Shown here piece after piece: positions 7,535 to 15,620 of a stretch of DNA of 16,115 bases. The notes under the pieces were generated by a model that searched no databases, was not told where the DNA came from, and worked only from the letters and a program-made list of their open reading frames with translations. Every line of letters starts with the position of its first letter. Within the stretch, counting starts at the first letter, position 1. The position numbers and the translations under genes are program-made. This DNA is from Bacteroidales bacterium UBA4073 (GTDB taxonomy: Bacteria > Bacteroidota > Bacteroidia > Bacteroidales > Tenuifilaceae). The DNA lies in contig DFYV01000071.1 in NCBI GenBank assembly GCA_002383425.1, positions 13,732 through 29,846 on the forward strand, in the 5' to 3' direction.

Positions 7535-9550
7535 CCATGAGCGAGAATCAATTACCGATGTTCCATGAATGGCAGGGTAAACAATAATTACGTTTTTTTC
7601 GGGGATTATCCGGCTTGTTAATAGCAGTGTATTTTGAATATCGTTATTATAGGCTATGGTTCCCTTTCGTGCTGAAATGACAATGGCAAGGGCATTGCTA
7701 TCAATTTTTTTCAGATGAGCAAATCCCTCGTCCCACCTTTTGGTTTCTATAATGGTAAGCTTTGCTTTACCAAAAATTGGTGGAAGTTCTGCCAAAACAT
7801 TTTCGGCATGAACTTTATCAACTATTATTGTAACCTGTTGTCGAACTTTTTTAACTATTTTTTGAAAGCTATTCATGCAATTCTTAAAGCTGGGATCGAA
7901 CTCGGCGTTACGGGGTATTAAAAAATAGATTTGCGATAGCTGTTCAATGGGTTGCTTTAAGCTGCAGATGTAAACAGGTTGTTTCGCTTCGGCCAGCACG
8001 CCTTCGAGTATTGTTCCAAATATCCACCTGCGTGATGAAATATACTTTCCTGACCATCCCATAATAATTTTTGAGGCGAGCATCTCCATGGCTGCTCTAA
8101 CAATACCCGACGATATGTTCACATCAACACGAATTGCCCACTCAGTTGCTATTCCGAAATTATGGCTAATTTCTTCAGCCTTTGCTGCAAGCTCTTGAAC
8201 CTTAGGCAGCTCAGTTTCATCTTTCATAACCCGGAGTAATGTAATGGGACTTTTTTTAAGCTTTTCGCTTACATATTCTGCAAATTGTATGAGATGTTCA
8301 ATATTATAGGGATTTGATACTGGAATCAATACTTTTTCCGATTCAGCGGGATTAATCTTACCAATAGGAAATGTAATGGCGTATTTTTTTGCTGCTTTTT
8401 CGGTAACCATAGCACTTGCTACACACGAAACAAATATTACCACAATGGTGGCATTCAGGGTATTGATATCGACAATATGTAATTCATAGCCTACAAGTAT
8501 AATGGCAATGGTGGCAGCTGCGTGGGCAGTACTTAAACCAAAAATTAGCTGCCGGTCCAAGGTCTTCAATCGAAATATTTTCTGGGTAATGAATGCAGCT
8601 AACCACTTGGTAATAATGGCAAAAGAAATAAGTATGGCCGAAAGTTTAATCGATTCATAGCCACTTACAAAAGCGTTTAAGTCGATCAGCATTCCAACAT
8701 AGAAGAGAAAAATAGGGATAAATAGCGCATTGCCAATAAATTCAATACGGTTCATTAATAATGCTGTAGGTGGAATTTGCTTATTTAAAATAATTCCTGC
8801 CAGAAAAGCTCCTATAATTGGTTCAATACCCAAAAATCGGGCAATGGCACTTACTGTGAATACTGTTGCCAGAACAAACACATACTGTGCCAGCTGGTTG
8901 GACATGAGGTTTTTAAGAAACCACTGGGTGATTCGGGGAAGTATGAGTATTACAAAAATAACAAATACCAGTATTTTGGGTATAAGCAAAAGGAAACTGT
9001 TTATACCTGCATTTACTGATAGCGAGGTGATAATAACCAAAACCAGAAGTACGAGCGTGTCGGTAATTATGGTGCCACCTAATGAAATCTCAACCGGTAA
9101 AGTTTTGGTAAGTCTTAAGCGTGAAACAATGGGAAAAGCAATCAAGGTTTGGGTTGAAAACATACTCGCAATGAGTAACGATGGTAAAAAGCCATATCCC
9201 AGAATATACCTGCATATCAAAAATCCGAACAAAAAGGGAATGGTAAATGTAAGTATTCCAAAGGTGATATTTTTACTTTTATTTATCATAAAACTACCCG
9301 CATCGAGCTCTAAACCCGCAAGAAACATCAGGTAAATTAATCCTACGTTTCCAAGCAGCTCAATGCTTGCGCTTTTATCAAGTATGTTTAACCCCGATGT
9401 TCCCAGTAACATACCTGCTAAAATAAGGCCGATTATGCCGGGAAGCTTAAGCTTTGAAAAAAGTAACGGGATTATGAATATCACTAAAAGGGTGATACCA
9501 AAAACTGTAATGGGGTCATTGATAGGTAGATGAAACTCTACGTTTTCCAT
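7499..9550 (-). CDS. CPA2-family cation:proton antiporter with UspA-like C-terminal region
   Basis: 683 residues. Residues 10-390 form the Na_H_Exchanger domain with about 12 helices; family landmarks are LPGIIGLILAGMLLG (36-50), FLAGLELD, and ARFLGIEPIIGAFLAGIIL (237-255). The ion-binding helix shows T163-D164 rather than an ND or DD pair, which leaves the ion (Na+ or K+) and the stoichiometry open. Residues 405-530 look like a universal-stress-protein fold (IIMGWSGKYISSRRWIFGTI, residues 495-514), and 540-670 may be a degenerate second copy, so the cytosolic tail could sense nucleotides. It should sit in the inner membrane and exchange monovalent cation for protons. It begins after a terminator-like hairpin and is probably transcribed alone. 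Confidence 0.88.
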   Translation of the reverse strand: MENVEFHLPINDPITVFGITLLVIFIIPLLFSKLKLPGIIGLILAGMLLGTSGLNILDKSASIELLGNVGLIYLMFLAGLELDAGSFMINKSKNITFGILTFTIPFLFGFLICRYILGYGFLPSLLIASMFSTQTLIAFPIVSRLRLTKTLPVEISLGGTIITDTLVLLVLVIITSLSVNAGINSFLLLIPKILVFVIFVILILPRITQWFLKNLMSNQLAQYVFVLATVFTVSAIARFLGIEPIIGAFLAGIILNKQIPPTALLMNRIEFIGNALFIPIFLFYVGMLIDLNAFVSGYESIKLSAILISFAIITKWLAAFITQKIFRLKTLDRQLIFGLSTAHAAATIAIILVGYELHIVDINTLNATIVVIFVSCVASAMVTEKAAKKYAITFPIGKINPAESEKVLIPVSNPYNIEHLIQFAEYVSEKLKKSPITLLRVMKDETELPKVQELAAKAEEISHNFGIATEWAIRVDVNISSGIVRAAMEMLASKIIMGWSGKYISSRRWIFGTILEGVLAEAKQPVYICSLKQPIEQLSQIYFLIPRNAEFDPSFKNCMNSFQKIVKKVRQQVTIIVDKVHAENVLAELPPIFGKAKLTIIETKRWDEGFAHLKKIDSNALAIVISARKGTIAYNNDIQNTLLLTSRIIPEKNVIIVYPAIHGTSVIDSRSWLSGTGQMVAEN

Positions 9551-9595
9551 TAGGGGGTGGGTTAAAATTTTTCGTAAAGTACGAAAGGTTAACCT

Positions 9596-9622
9596 AAAAA
9601 ACTGACGCTATAGGCAGTTTTT
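9596..9622 (-). terminator. Terminator-like hairpin after iorB
   Basis: AAAAACTG (9597-9604) and CAGTTTTT (9615-9622) form a perfect 8-bp stem around a 10-nt loop. On the minus strand the stem ends in a run of six T. It lies 13 bp past the iorB stop and about 46 bp before the antiporter start, so it would separate the two units. The stem has only three strong-core pairs, so it may be weak. Confidence 0.5.
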
Positions 9623-9634
9623 CTGATTTAACGG

Positions 9635-10216
9635 TTACCTGTTTTTTTCGCTAAATGCTCGCCCCATTCTGAAGGCTTTGAGGTTCAGCTCAACTACGTC
9701 TTCGCCTTTTTTCCCAAAAAGTTGTCGGATACCTTCCTCGATTTTCTCAAAAGGGATATCGATAAAGGGTGAGGCTGCACCAAGCATTACAATATTTGAC
9801 GAGCGTGACGATCCGGCTTCTTTAGCAATGGCATCGGCATCAATAGCTATGTGTTTTCTTACATTTTTTATTTGATTCAACAACTCATCGGCATTGGGGT
9901 AATCGGGGATATTGATAAAAGGGTTGACATTGGTTACCAACCAGCCTGTGGCTGACAGGAAAGGCAAGTAACGCAGCCCCTCCATAGGCTCAATAGAAAT
10001 TATCAGGTCAGCCTTTCCAGCCGGAATAAGATCGGATGCTATGGGTTTATCGGAGATACGGAGATGCGATTGCACATCGCCTCCGCGCTGGCTCATCCCA
10101 TGTATTTCGGATTGCTTGATGTAAAGTTTGCTATTTACCGCAGCAATTCCAATTGCTGCTGCAATGGATAGTATTCCTTGTCCGCCTACACCTGCAAGTA
10201 TAATGTCGTTTTTCAT
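9635..10216 (-). CDS. iorB: Indolepyruvate:ferredoxin oxidoreductase, beta subunit
   Basis: 193 residues, the usual length for IorB. It belongs to the pyruvate ferredoxin/flavodoxin oxidoreductase gamma-domain family, shown by the N-terminal GVGGQGILSIAAAIG, the motif QSEIHGMSQRGGDVQSHLRI (residues 35-54) and the later DADAIAKEAGSSRSSNIVML. With IorA it oxidises aryl pyruvates (indolepyruvate, phenylpyruvate, hydroxyphenylpyruvate) plus CoA to aryl-acetyl-CoA and CO2, reducing ferredoxin in the cytoplasm. It follows iorA after 12 bp, so the two are one operon. A phenylacetate-CoA ligase gene, which I recall following iorB in Bacteroides, is absent; a terminator-like hairpin comes instead. Confidence 0.93.
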   Translation of the reverse strand: MKNDIILAGVGGQGILSIAAAIGIAAVNSKLYIKQSEIHGMSQRGGDVQSHLRISDKPIASDLIPAGKADLIISIEPMEGLRYLPFLSATGWLVTNVNPFINIPDYPNADELLNQIKNVRKHIAIDADAIAKEAGSSRSSNIVMLGAASPFIDIPFEKIEEGIRQLFGKKGEDVVELNLKAFRMGRAFSEKNR

Positions 10217-10228
10217 GGTTGTTTACAT

Positions 10229-11854
10229 TTAATCGGTTACTGGTTTTTGACTCTTTTTCTCAGCTTTTTTTCGCCGGGCGAAGGTTTGAATGCATTCGCG
10301 TTGTGGAATAATCACCGAAACGCCGTGGTATGCCACCTCCTCTTTAATAATTCTCACGTTTTCTTCGTGATTTTTCTTTAAAGGGGTTACAACCTTGATG
10401 TGGTTGGGGTGAACGCCAATACCTTTGCAAATCTCAACAATTCGGCCAGTAGCCAATGATGGCTGACCGCCAGTCATTCCTGTTGTGGAGTTGTCCGAAA
10501 TTATTACGGTGATGGGTGAGTTTTCGTTTACTGCATCCAAAAGACCAGTCATTCCGCTGTGGGTAAAGGTTGAATCACCAATAACGGCAATGGAAGGAAC
10601 AAGCCCTGCGTCGGCTGCACCCTTAGCCATGGTAATAGATGCGCCCATATCTACACATGAGTTAATGGCATTGTAAGGGGGCAATGCGCCTAAAGTGTAA
10701 CAACCAATATCGGAAAATACTCTACCCTTTTCGTATTCTTTTAACGCCTCGTTGAGGTCAGTGTAAACATCTATATGTCCGCAACCTGGGCATAGCGATG
10801 GCGGACGATTTCTTACAACTTCTGGAATGAGTTGACCCTCGTTTACCTGCAAGCCAAGGGCTTTAGCTACGATATTGGGATTTAACTCACCATCGCGGTT
10901 TATTGTTCCATCTAATCGGCCATGTATGGTTTTACCAATATTGAGAAACCCCTTTACCATTTCTTCAACAAGAGGGTAACCCTCTTCGAGTACCAGTAGC
11001 TTTTCACAGCTATTGTAAAGTTCAGTGATTTGCTTGCGTGGAATAGGGTATTGGCAAATTTTAAGAACAGGATAAGGGCATTTGTGGTCAGGGTAATTTT
11101 CAATGAGGTAATTGTAGGCTATGCCTGTTGTGATTATACCCAGACTTTTGTCGGTACCATGAATTAGCTGGTTATAGGTTGATTGTTCCGAAATAAACTC
11201 CATGGCCGATTGAGAACCCAGAAGTTTTTTGTAGTTTTTACGTGCAATTGCAGGTAGTAAAACGTACTGGCGTGGGTCGGAGGGAAGTCGGAGCTGATTT
11301 TGTGGTTTAACCTCCCCACGTTGAACACCTGCTCTTGAATGAGCCATACGGGTAGTTATACGTATCAAAACTGGAACGTTAAGCCTTTCGGAGAGTTCAA
11401 AACCGGCGTAGGCCATATCGTAGGCTTCCTGTTGATTTGAGGGCTCAAGTATTGGAATCATTGAAAATTTCCCGTAAAACCGGGAGTCCTGCTCGTTCTG
11501 TGAGGAGTGCATCGATGGATCATCGGCCGATACCACAATCAACCCCCCATTTACACCGGTAATGGAGGCATTGATGAACGCATCGGCTGCCACATTTAAC
11601 CCAACATGTTTGAAGCAAACCATAGCTCTTTTCCCGGCATACGACATGCCAATTGCTGCCTCCATGGCTGTTTTTTCATTGGCCGACCATTGTCTATGTA
11701 TGTTTAACTCTGCAGCTTGCCTTGAGCCCTGGACGTATTCCATAATTTCGGTGGATGGTGTGCCAGGATAGGCATATATACCCGATAGCCCGCCATCAAT
11801 GGCGCCTTGCGCAATTGCTTCGTCGCCTAATAGTAATAACTTATTATTATTCAT
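10229..11854 (-). CDS. iorA: Indolepyruvate:ferredoxin oxidoreductase, alpha subunit without C-terminal ferredoxin domain
   Basis: 541 residues, the catalytic thiamine-diphosphate subunit. Residues 5-180 are the pyrimidine-binding domain (GIYAYPGTPSTEIMEY, HRQWSANEKTAMEAAIG), followed by the domain-II region. The TPP pyrophosphate domain spans about 350-500 with CPGCGH (355-360), GDSTFTHSGM (426-435) and SDNSTTGMTGG (453-463). IorA of archaea and many bacteria runs past 600 residues with two [4Fe-4S] motifs at the C-terminus. Here the protein ends in a lysine-rich tail soon after PQRECIQTF, with no CxxCxxC cluster. Short IorA proteins are, from memory, usual in Bacteroidota, so this is a lineage type rather than a truncation. 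It is the first gene of the iorA-iorB operon. Confidence 0.93.
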   Translation of the reverse strand: MNNNKLLLLGDEAIAQGAIDGGLSGIYAYPGTPSTEIMEYVQGSRQAAELNIHRQWSANEKTAMEAAIGMSYAGKRAMVCFKHVGLNVAADAFINASITGVNGGLIVVSADDPSMHSSQNEQDSRFYGKFSMIPILEPSNQQEAYDMAYAGFELSERLNVPVLIRITTRMAHSRAGVQRGEVKPQNQLRLPSDPRQYVLLPAIARKNYKKLLGSQSAMEFISEQSTYNQLIHGTDKSLGIITTGIAYNYLIENYPDHKCPYPVLKICQYPIPRKQITELYNSCEKLLVLEEGYPLVEEMVKGFLNIGKTIHGRLDGTINRDGELNPNIVAKALGLQVNEGQLIPEVVRNRPPSLCPGCGHIDVYTDLNEALKEYEKGRVFSDIGCYTLGALPPYNAINSCVDMGASITMAKGAADAGLVPSIAVIGDSTFTHSGMTGLLDAVNENSPITVIISDNSTTGMTGGQPSLATGRIVEICKGIGVHPNHIKVVTPLKKNHEENVRIIKEEVAYHGVSVIIPQRECIQTFARRKKAEKKSQKPVTD

Positions 11855-12317
11855 ATTGTTAACCTATTTCTAGTTGATTTCATTTGAGTTGGAATTAAAA
11901 GCATAGTTGAGTCCGGTATAAAAAGCATGTTTTATTTTACCAAAACAAGTTATGTTGTTAATTGTCAGCATTTTAAAAAACGTTATGTAATTTGTTTTAT
12001 CTTTATGAACTTTATGAACTTTATGAACTTTATGAACTTTATGAACTTTATGAACTTTCAACTTTATAAACTTTTTAGACTGAACTCATAGTTCCCTTGT
12101 AAACGGAATGTTTACCGATACTACAATCCACCAAAGCGTTTCAGGTAGCCAACATTCAGTGCAACACTGTACAGGTAATATATTGAGTTAAGACTCATTT
12201 GAGTTATGAATTGTAAGCGATGCTCGTAAAATAATTCAATGTTATTAGCAAAAGTATAAAAAACAATTAATATGTTAAAGTAAAATGATGTGAAATATAT
12301 AGTATTGAAGCTGGCGA
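11855..12317. other. Gene-free spacer between yjbQ and iorA
   Basis: AT-rich, with a 9-bp tandem array at 12001-12054. Two minus-strand ORFs (67 codons ending at 12121, 63 codons ending at 11870) both begin with TTG, and the second is largely made by the tandem repeat, so I do not call them. The iorA promoter must lie here, but I see no full TAnnTTTG match with good spacing. Confidence 0.6.
12001..12054. repeat. Tandem array of six perfect 9-bp units (CTTTATGAA)
   Basis: Six identical head-to-tail copies of CTTTATGAA, followed by degenerate copies (CTTTCAA, CTTTATAAA) to about 12075. On the minus strand it reads TTCATAAAG. A perfect 9-bp array is a candidate for copy-number variation by slippage. 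It lies 147 bp upstream of the iorA start codon, in what should be its promoter region. Confidence 0.9.
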
Positions 12318-12725
12318 TTACCAAATAATGGTAGCAACTATTTTTCGGCTACCGCCATTGCGGCGGAATTCGCAAAGATAAATTCCCTGCCATGTTCCAA
12401 GGTTAAGTTGACCATTGGTGATGGGTATTGTTATAGATGCTCCAATAACAGTTGATTTTACGTGTGCGGGCATATCGTCGTCGCCCTCCAGATCGTGTTT
12501 AAAGTAAGGCTCGTTGGGGCAGTGGTCGTTGAAGAAAGCGTTCAGATCGGTTCGAACGGTGGGATCGGCATTTTCATTTATGCTCAGCGCTGCTGAGGTA
12601 TGCTTAATGAACAGGTTTAGCAATCCTTCACGAGGCAATTCAGGCAAACGGCTCACTATTTCGGCTGTTACCAGGTGAAAGCCTTGAGGCAGTGGTTTTA
12701 GCTGTATTTCAACTTGTTTTACCAT
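12318..12725 (-). CDS. yjbQ: YjbQ / UPF0047 family protein (secondary thiamine-phosphate synthase type)
   Basis: 135 residues, the typical length of this compact single-domain family. Conserved features are FIKHTSAALSINENADP (residues 39-55), the HDLEGDDDMPAH stretch (77-88), NGQLNLGTWQGIYLCEF (104-120) and a C-terminal run matching the family's R-R-x-V strand (SRKIVATII). H42, H77 and H88 are probably metal or active-site histidines. E. coli YjbQ can weakly replace thiamine-phosphate synthase, which gave the family its name, but the true role is unsettled. The gene appears to stand alone; no thiamine genes are nearby. Confidence 0.93.
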   Translation of the reverse strand: MVKQVEIQLKPLPQGFHLVTAEIVSRLPELPREGLLNLFIKHTSAALSINENADPTVRTDLNAFFNDHCPNEPYFKHDLEGDDDMPAHVKSTVIGASITIPITNGQLNLGTWQGIYLCEFRRNGGSRKIVATIIW

Positions 12726-12806
12726 AATATAGTAGCTTTTTTATGTTCTCATGGATAAAGTCGAAAGCTCAATTTTCTACCTCATCGATTTATATTCACG
12801 AAGTCC

Positions 12807-12828
12807 CGACTTGTACTGAGCAAAGTCG
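12807..12828. repeat. Short hairpin, CGACTT...AAGTCG
   Basis: A perfect 6-bp inverted repeat around a 10-nt loop (GTACTGAGCA). The words GTCCCGACTTG and GAGCAAAGTCGAA resemble a dispersed intergenic repeat that I recall from other Bacteroidota genomes. A related AAAGTCGAAA word is at 12758-12767. Confidence 0.5.
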
Positions 12829-12835
12829 AAAAATT

Positions 12836-12984
12836 TAGAAGTTAGAAGTTAGAATTAAGAAGTTAGAATTAAGAGAAGGTAGAATGTTTAGTCTTTCTTT
12901 TAAAATAATCCGTCTTCTAATTCCCTCTAACTTTCTCTAACTTCCTCTAACTTCCTCTAACTTCTTCTAATTTCCTCTACCTTC
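12836..12984. repeat. Inverted pair of 10-bp repeat arrays (GAAGTTAGAG type)
   Basis: The left arm (about 12836-12884) has several irregular copies of GAAGTTAGAA. The right arm has six 10-bp units at 12925-12984: one CTCTAACTTT, three CTCTAACTTC, then TTCTAATTTC and CTCTACCTTC. The right arm is the reverse complement of the left-arm unit, so the two could pair imperfectly around a spacer of about 40 bp. Confidence 0.8.
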
Positions 12985-13086
12985 CTAATTCAGTGAAACA
13001 ATAAACATTCCCTTCATCCTTGTTATGCCGTAGATGTTTGAACAAAAGATAAAAACACAATAAAGGTAAAGTTTTTGAGTTTATGG

Positions 13087-13117
13087 TTTACCATATTTAG
13101 TACGAATAGTACTTTTG
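13087..13117 (+). promoter_or_regulatory. Bacteroidota-type promoter for the second receptor gene
   Basis: TACTTTTG at 13110-13117 fully matches the TAnnTTTG -7 element. TTTA at 13087-13090, 19 bp upstream, is one base off the TTTG -33 element. Transcription would begin near 13124, leaving a leader of about 17 nt to the ATG at 13141. Confidence 0.55.
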
Positions 13118-13140
13118 AGGTTTAATTCATAAGCTCCCGA

Positions 13141-15600
13141 ATGAGTATTAAGTCGTTGTACCGTTTGGTTTACTGTACTCTGGTGATATTGCTCACCGGT
13201 TTTTTTTCTTTCTTACATTCACAGGAGCTAAAGGTAACGATTAGCGGTATTGTAAAGGATACTTTAAATAAGCCCATACCATCGGCAAGCGTAATTATTG
13301 TGGGTAGTCCGGTCGGCGTATCAACCGACAATGAAGGTCGATTTACATTAGAGGTTGCCGATGTTGACACATTAGTTTTACAGTTTTCCTGTTTGGGTTA
13401 CCAAACGTATGAAATGCCAGCAAAATTGGCTAAAGGAAGATATCTGGAGGTAATACTAAAGCCATCGGATGAGTTAATTGAGGGGGTTTACATTCGCTCG
13501 GGGCAACGAAGGGTTGGTAACCTTGAGCGAATTGGAATTGATGGTATAAATATGTCGCCAAATATTTCGGGAGGGCTCGAAACGTTGGTAAAGCTTATGC
13601 CCGGGGTATCATCGTCAAACGAGTTGAGTTCCCAGTACAGCGTAAGGGGAGGAAATTTTGATGAGAATCTTGTGTACGTTAACGATGTTGAGGTTTACAG
13701 GCCATTTCTTATTCGATCGGCCCAGCAGGAGGGATTGAGCTTTATAAATCCCGATATGGTGAGTTCGGTTGAGTTTTCATCGGGGGGCTTTACCGCAGAG
13801 TTTGGCGATAAAATGTCGTCGGTTTTGAACGTCCGGTACCGGGAACCCAAAGCTAATGCTCTTAAGGTTAGCGCAGGTTTACTTGGGGCGTCAATCACCT
13901 TAGAGGGGATTGCCTTAGGTAATTCATTAACCTATCTTTCGGGTTTTCGTTATAAAACATCGCGTTACATGCTAAATTCCTTAGAGACAAAGGGTGATTA
14001 TTCCCCCTCGTTTTTCGATTGGCAAGGTTTAGTAAACCATCAATTTTCCAATAAGTTTAGCGTGGAATTACTGGGTAATTTGGCCATTAACCGTTTCGAT
14101 TTTCAGCCTATAGTGCGTGAAACCCGATTTGGCGTATTCAACAATACACTTCAGCTTAAAATATACTACGATGGTCAGGAAAAGGACAAATACCTTTCGT
14201 CGTTAGTTGCCTTAATGGCAAATTACCGGCTTACATCAAGTAGTAATCTCAAACTTATTGGCTCAACATATTACTCGCATGAGCAGGAAACATACGACTT
14301 GCTTGGGCAATACTATTTGAACGAGCTTGATAATTCGGCGGGTTCAAAGACTTATGGCGATAGTTTGATAAACGTTGGCATAGGAGGATTTCTGGACCAT
14401 GCGCGTAACTTTATAAACCTGAATATTTATAGCCTGAACCTGATTGGCGAGCAGTGGTTAGGAAAGAGCCGAATAAAGTGTGGTTTGCAGTTTCAGCGTG
14501 AGGTTCTTAACGATGAGCTGCTGGAATGGGGTTTGGTTGATTCTTCAGGTTTTGCCATTCCCTATGACGGTTCGCTGGTTGGGCTTGATAGATATTTTGA
14601 AGCTTCTTCGGCTATTGAATCCTATAGAACCTTAGGCTTTGCTCAAGCCGACATCAACTTTAACATTGGGAACTGGGAGTATCGGGTTATTGCCGGGTTA
14701 AGGGCAAATCATTGGACCTTTAACGATGAGCTTATTTTAACCCCACGCATTGCTGTTGGTTTCAACCATACCGCTAAGCGCAGCCTTCAGTATCGTGCTT
14801 CGTTTGGTTATTACTATCAACCACCATTTTACAGGGAGTTGCGCTTACCTAATGGAGAGTCAAATCGGGATATCAGGGCGCAGCAGTCTATCCACGCTCT
14901 TGCCGGGGTAGAGTATTTCTTTACTGCATGGAACCGACCTTTTCGTATGAACATGGAAGTATATAATAAGTGGTTAAATCGATTAATACCCTACACCATC
15001 GACAACGTACGTCTGAGTTATTCTGGCCAGAATCTGGCAAAAGGGTATGCCCGTGGGGTTGACCTTAGGGTGAATGGTGAACTGGTACCCGGTGCCGAAT
15101 CGTGGCTAAGCTTATCGTTGCTTCGTACACAGGAGGATAACCTTTACGACTACTATACTAATGAGGAGGGGAAAACCATTTACCCGGGCTACTATTTTCG
15201 CCCAACCGATCAAACTTTTTCCCTGAGCCTCTACTTGCAGGATTACATACCTGGCGATAAATCCTTCAGGGTTAGCCTTACGGGTATTTACGGCAGTGGT
15301 TTGCCATTGGTCGATAGCGAAACCCCATACCATGATAATTTCAGAATGCCTTCGTACAAAAGGATTGATGTGGGTTTTACCAAAATTTTCATCGATGAGG
15401 GTAAACGGTTATCCCGAAATGCAAAAATATCGCATCTGTCGGTTGGTGTGGACGTTTTCAATCTTTTCAACTTTAACAATACAGTTTCGTACCTTTGGGT
15501 GCAAACCGTTGCCAACCAGGAGGGAAACTCATATCGTTTTGCCGTGCCAAACTACCTGACATCACGAAGGGTTAACGTTAGGGTTCAGCTGAACTTTTAG
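13141..15600 (+). CDS. TonB-dependent receptor with N-terminal carboxypeptidase-regulatory-like domain
   Basis: 819 residues, outer membrane. The signal peptide is about residues 1-27 (...FSFLHS|Q). Residues 31-107 form a CarboxypepD_reg-like beta-sandwich (ISGIVKDTLNKPIPSASVII ... VSTDNEGRFTLEV ... FSCLGYQTYE). The plug follows at about 130-235 (QYSVRGGNFDENLVYVNDVE, FINPDMVSSVEFSSGGFTAE), then the barrel to the terminal strand VNVRVQLNF, which ends in the expected phenylalanine. The plug pattern (VRGGNFDENLVYVN, VYRPFLIRS) matches a receptor that I recall as widely conserved in Bacteroidota. It is not a SusC: it is shorter and has no SusD partner. The ligand is unknown. It has its own promoter-like element and converges with the small RHH-like gene, 20 bp apart. 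Confidence 0.92.
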   Translation: MSIKSLYRLVYCTLVILLTGFFSFLHSQELKVTISGIVKDTLNKPIPSASVIIVGSPVGVSTDNEGRFTLEVADVDTLVLQFSCLGYQTYEMPAKLAKGRYLEVILKPSDELIEGVYIRSGQRRVGNLERIGIDGINMSPNISGGLETLVKLMPGVSSSNELSSQYSVRGGNFDENLVYVNDVEVYRPFLIRSAQQEGLSFINPDMVSSVEFSSGGFTAEFGDKMSSVLNVRYREPKANALKVSAGLLGASITLEGIALGNSLTYLSGFRYKTSRYMLNSLETKGDYSPSFFDWQGLVNHQFSNKFSVELLGNLAINRFDFQPIVRETRFGVFNNTLQLKIYYDGQEKDKYLSSLVALMANYRLTSSSNLKLIGSTYYSHEQETYDLLGQYYLNELDNSAGSKTYGDSLINVGIGGFLDHARNFINLNIYSLNLIGEQWLGKSRIKCGLQFQREVLNDELLEWGLVDSSGFAIPYDGSLVGLDRYFEASSAIESYRTLGFAQADINFNIGNWEYRVIAGLRANHWTFNDELILTPRIAVGFNHTAKRSLQYRASFGYYYQPPFYRELRLPNGESNRDIRAQQSIHALAGVEYFFTAWNRPFRMNMEVYNKWLNRLIPYTIDNVRLSYSGQNLAKGYARGVDLRVNGELVPGAESWLSLSLLRTQEDNLYDYYTNEEGKTIYPGYYFRPTDQTFSLSLYLQDYIPGDKSFRVSLTGIYGSGLPLVDSETPYHDNFRMPSYKRIDVGFTKIFIDEGKRLSRNAKISHLSVGVDVFNLFNFNNTVSYLWVQTVANQEGNSYRFAVPNYLTSRRVNVRVQLNF

Positions 15601-15620
15601 TAGGTATTCTTTTAGCGGTA

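Larger units (their letters stand above)
12726..13140. other. Repeat-bearing divergent spacer between yjbQ and the second receptor gene
   Basis: No gene is visible. The spacer has a short hairpin at 12807-12828, a pair of 10-bp repeat arrays in inverted orientation (about 12836-12884 and 12925-12984), and a promoter-like element for the receptor gene at 13087-13117. Confidence 0.7.

Noticed and set aside
8730..9335. 201-codon plus-strand ORF opposite the antiporter
   Set aside because: It is antisense to the conserved membrane domain of the antiporter and has no family features of its own.
11870..12061. 63-codon minus-strand ORF with a repeating K-V-H
   Set aside because: It begins with TTG and its first third is simply the 9-bp tandem array translated.
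12121..12324. 67-codon minus-strand ORF overlapping the yjbQ stop
   Set aside because: Its start is a TTG, its composition follows the AT-rich spacer, and no family is recognised; kept only as a weak decayed-gene idea.
13141..15600. SusC-type glycan importer
   Set aside because: 819 residues is short for SusC and no SusD-like lipoprotein gene follows; a general TonB-dependent receptor fits better.
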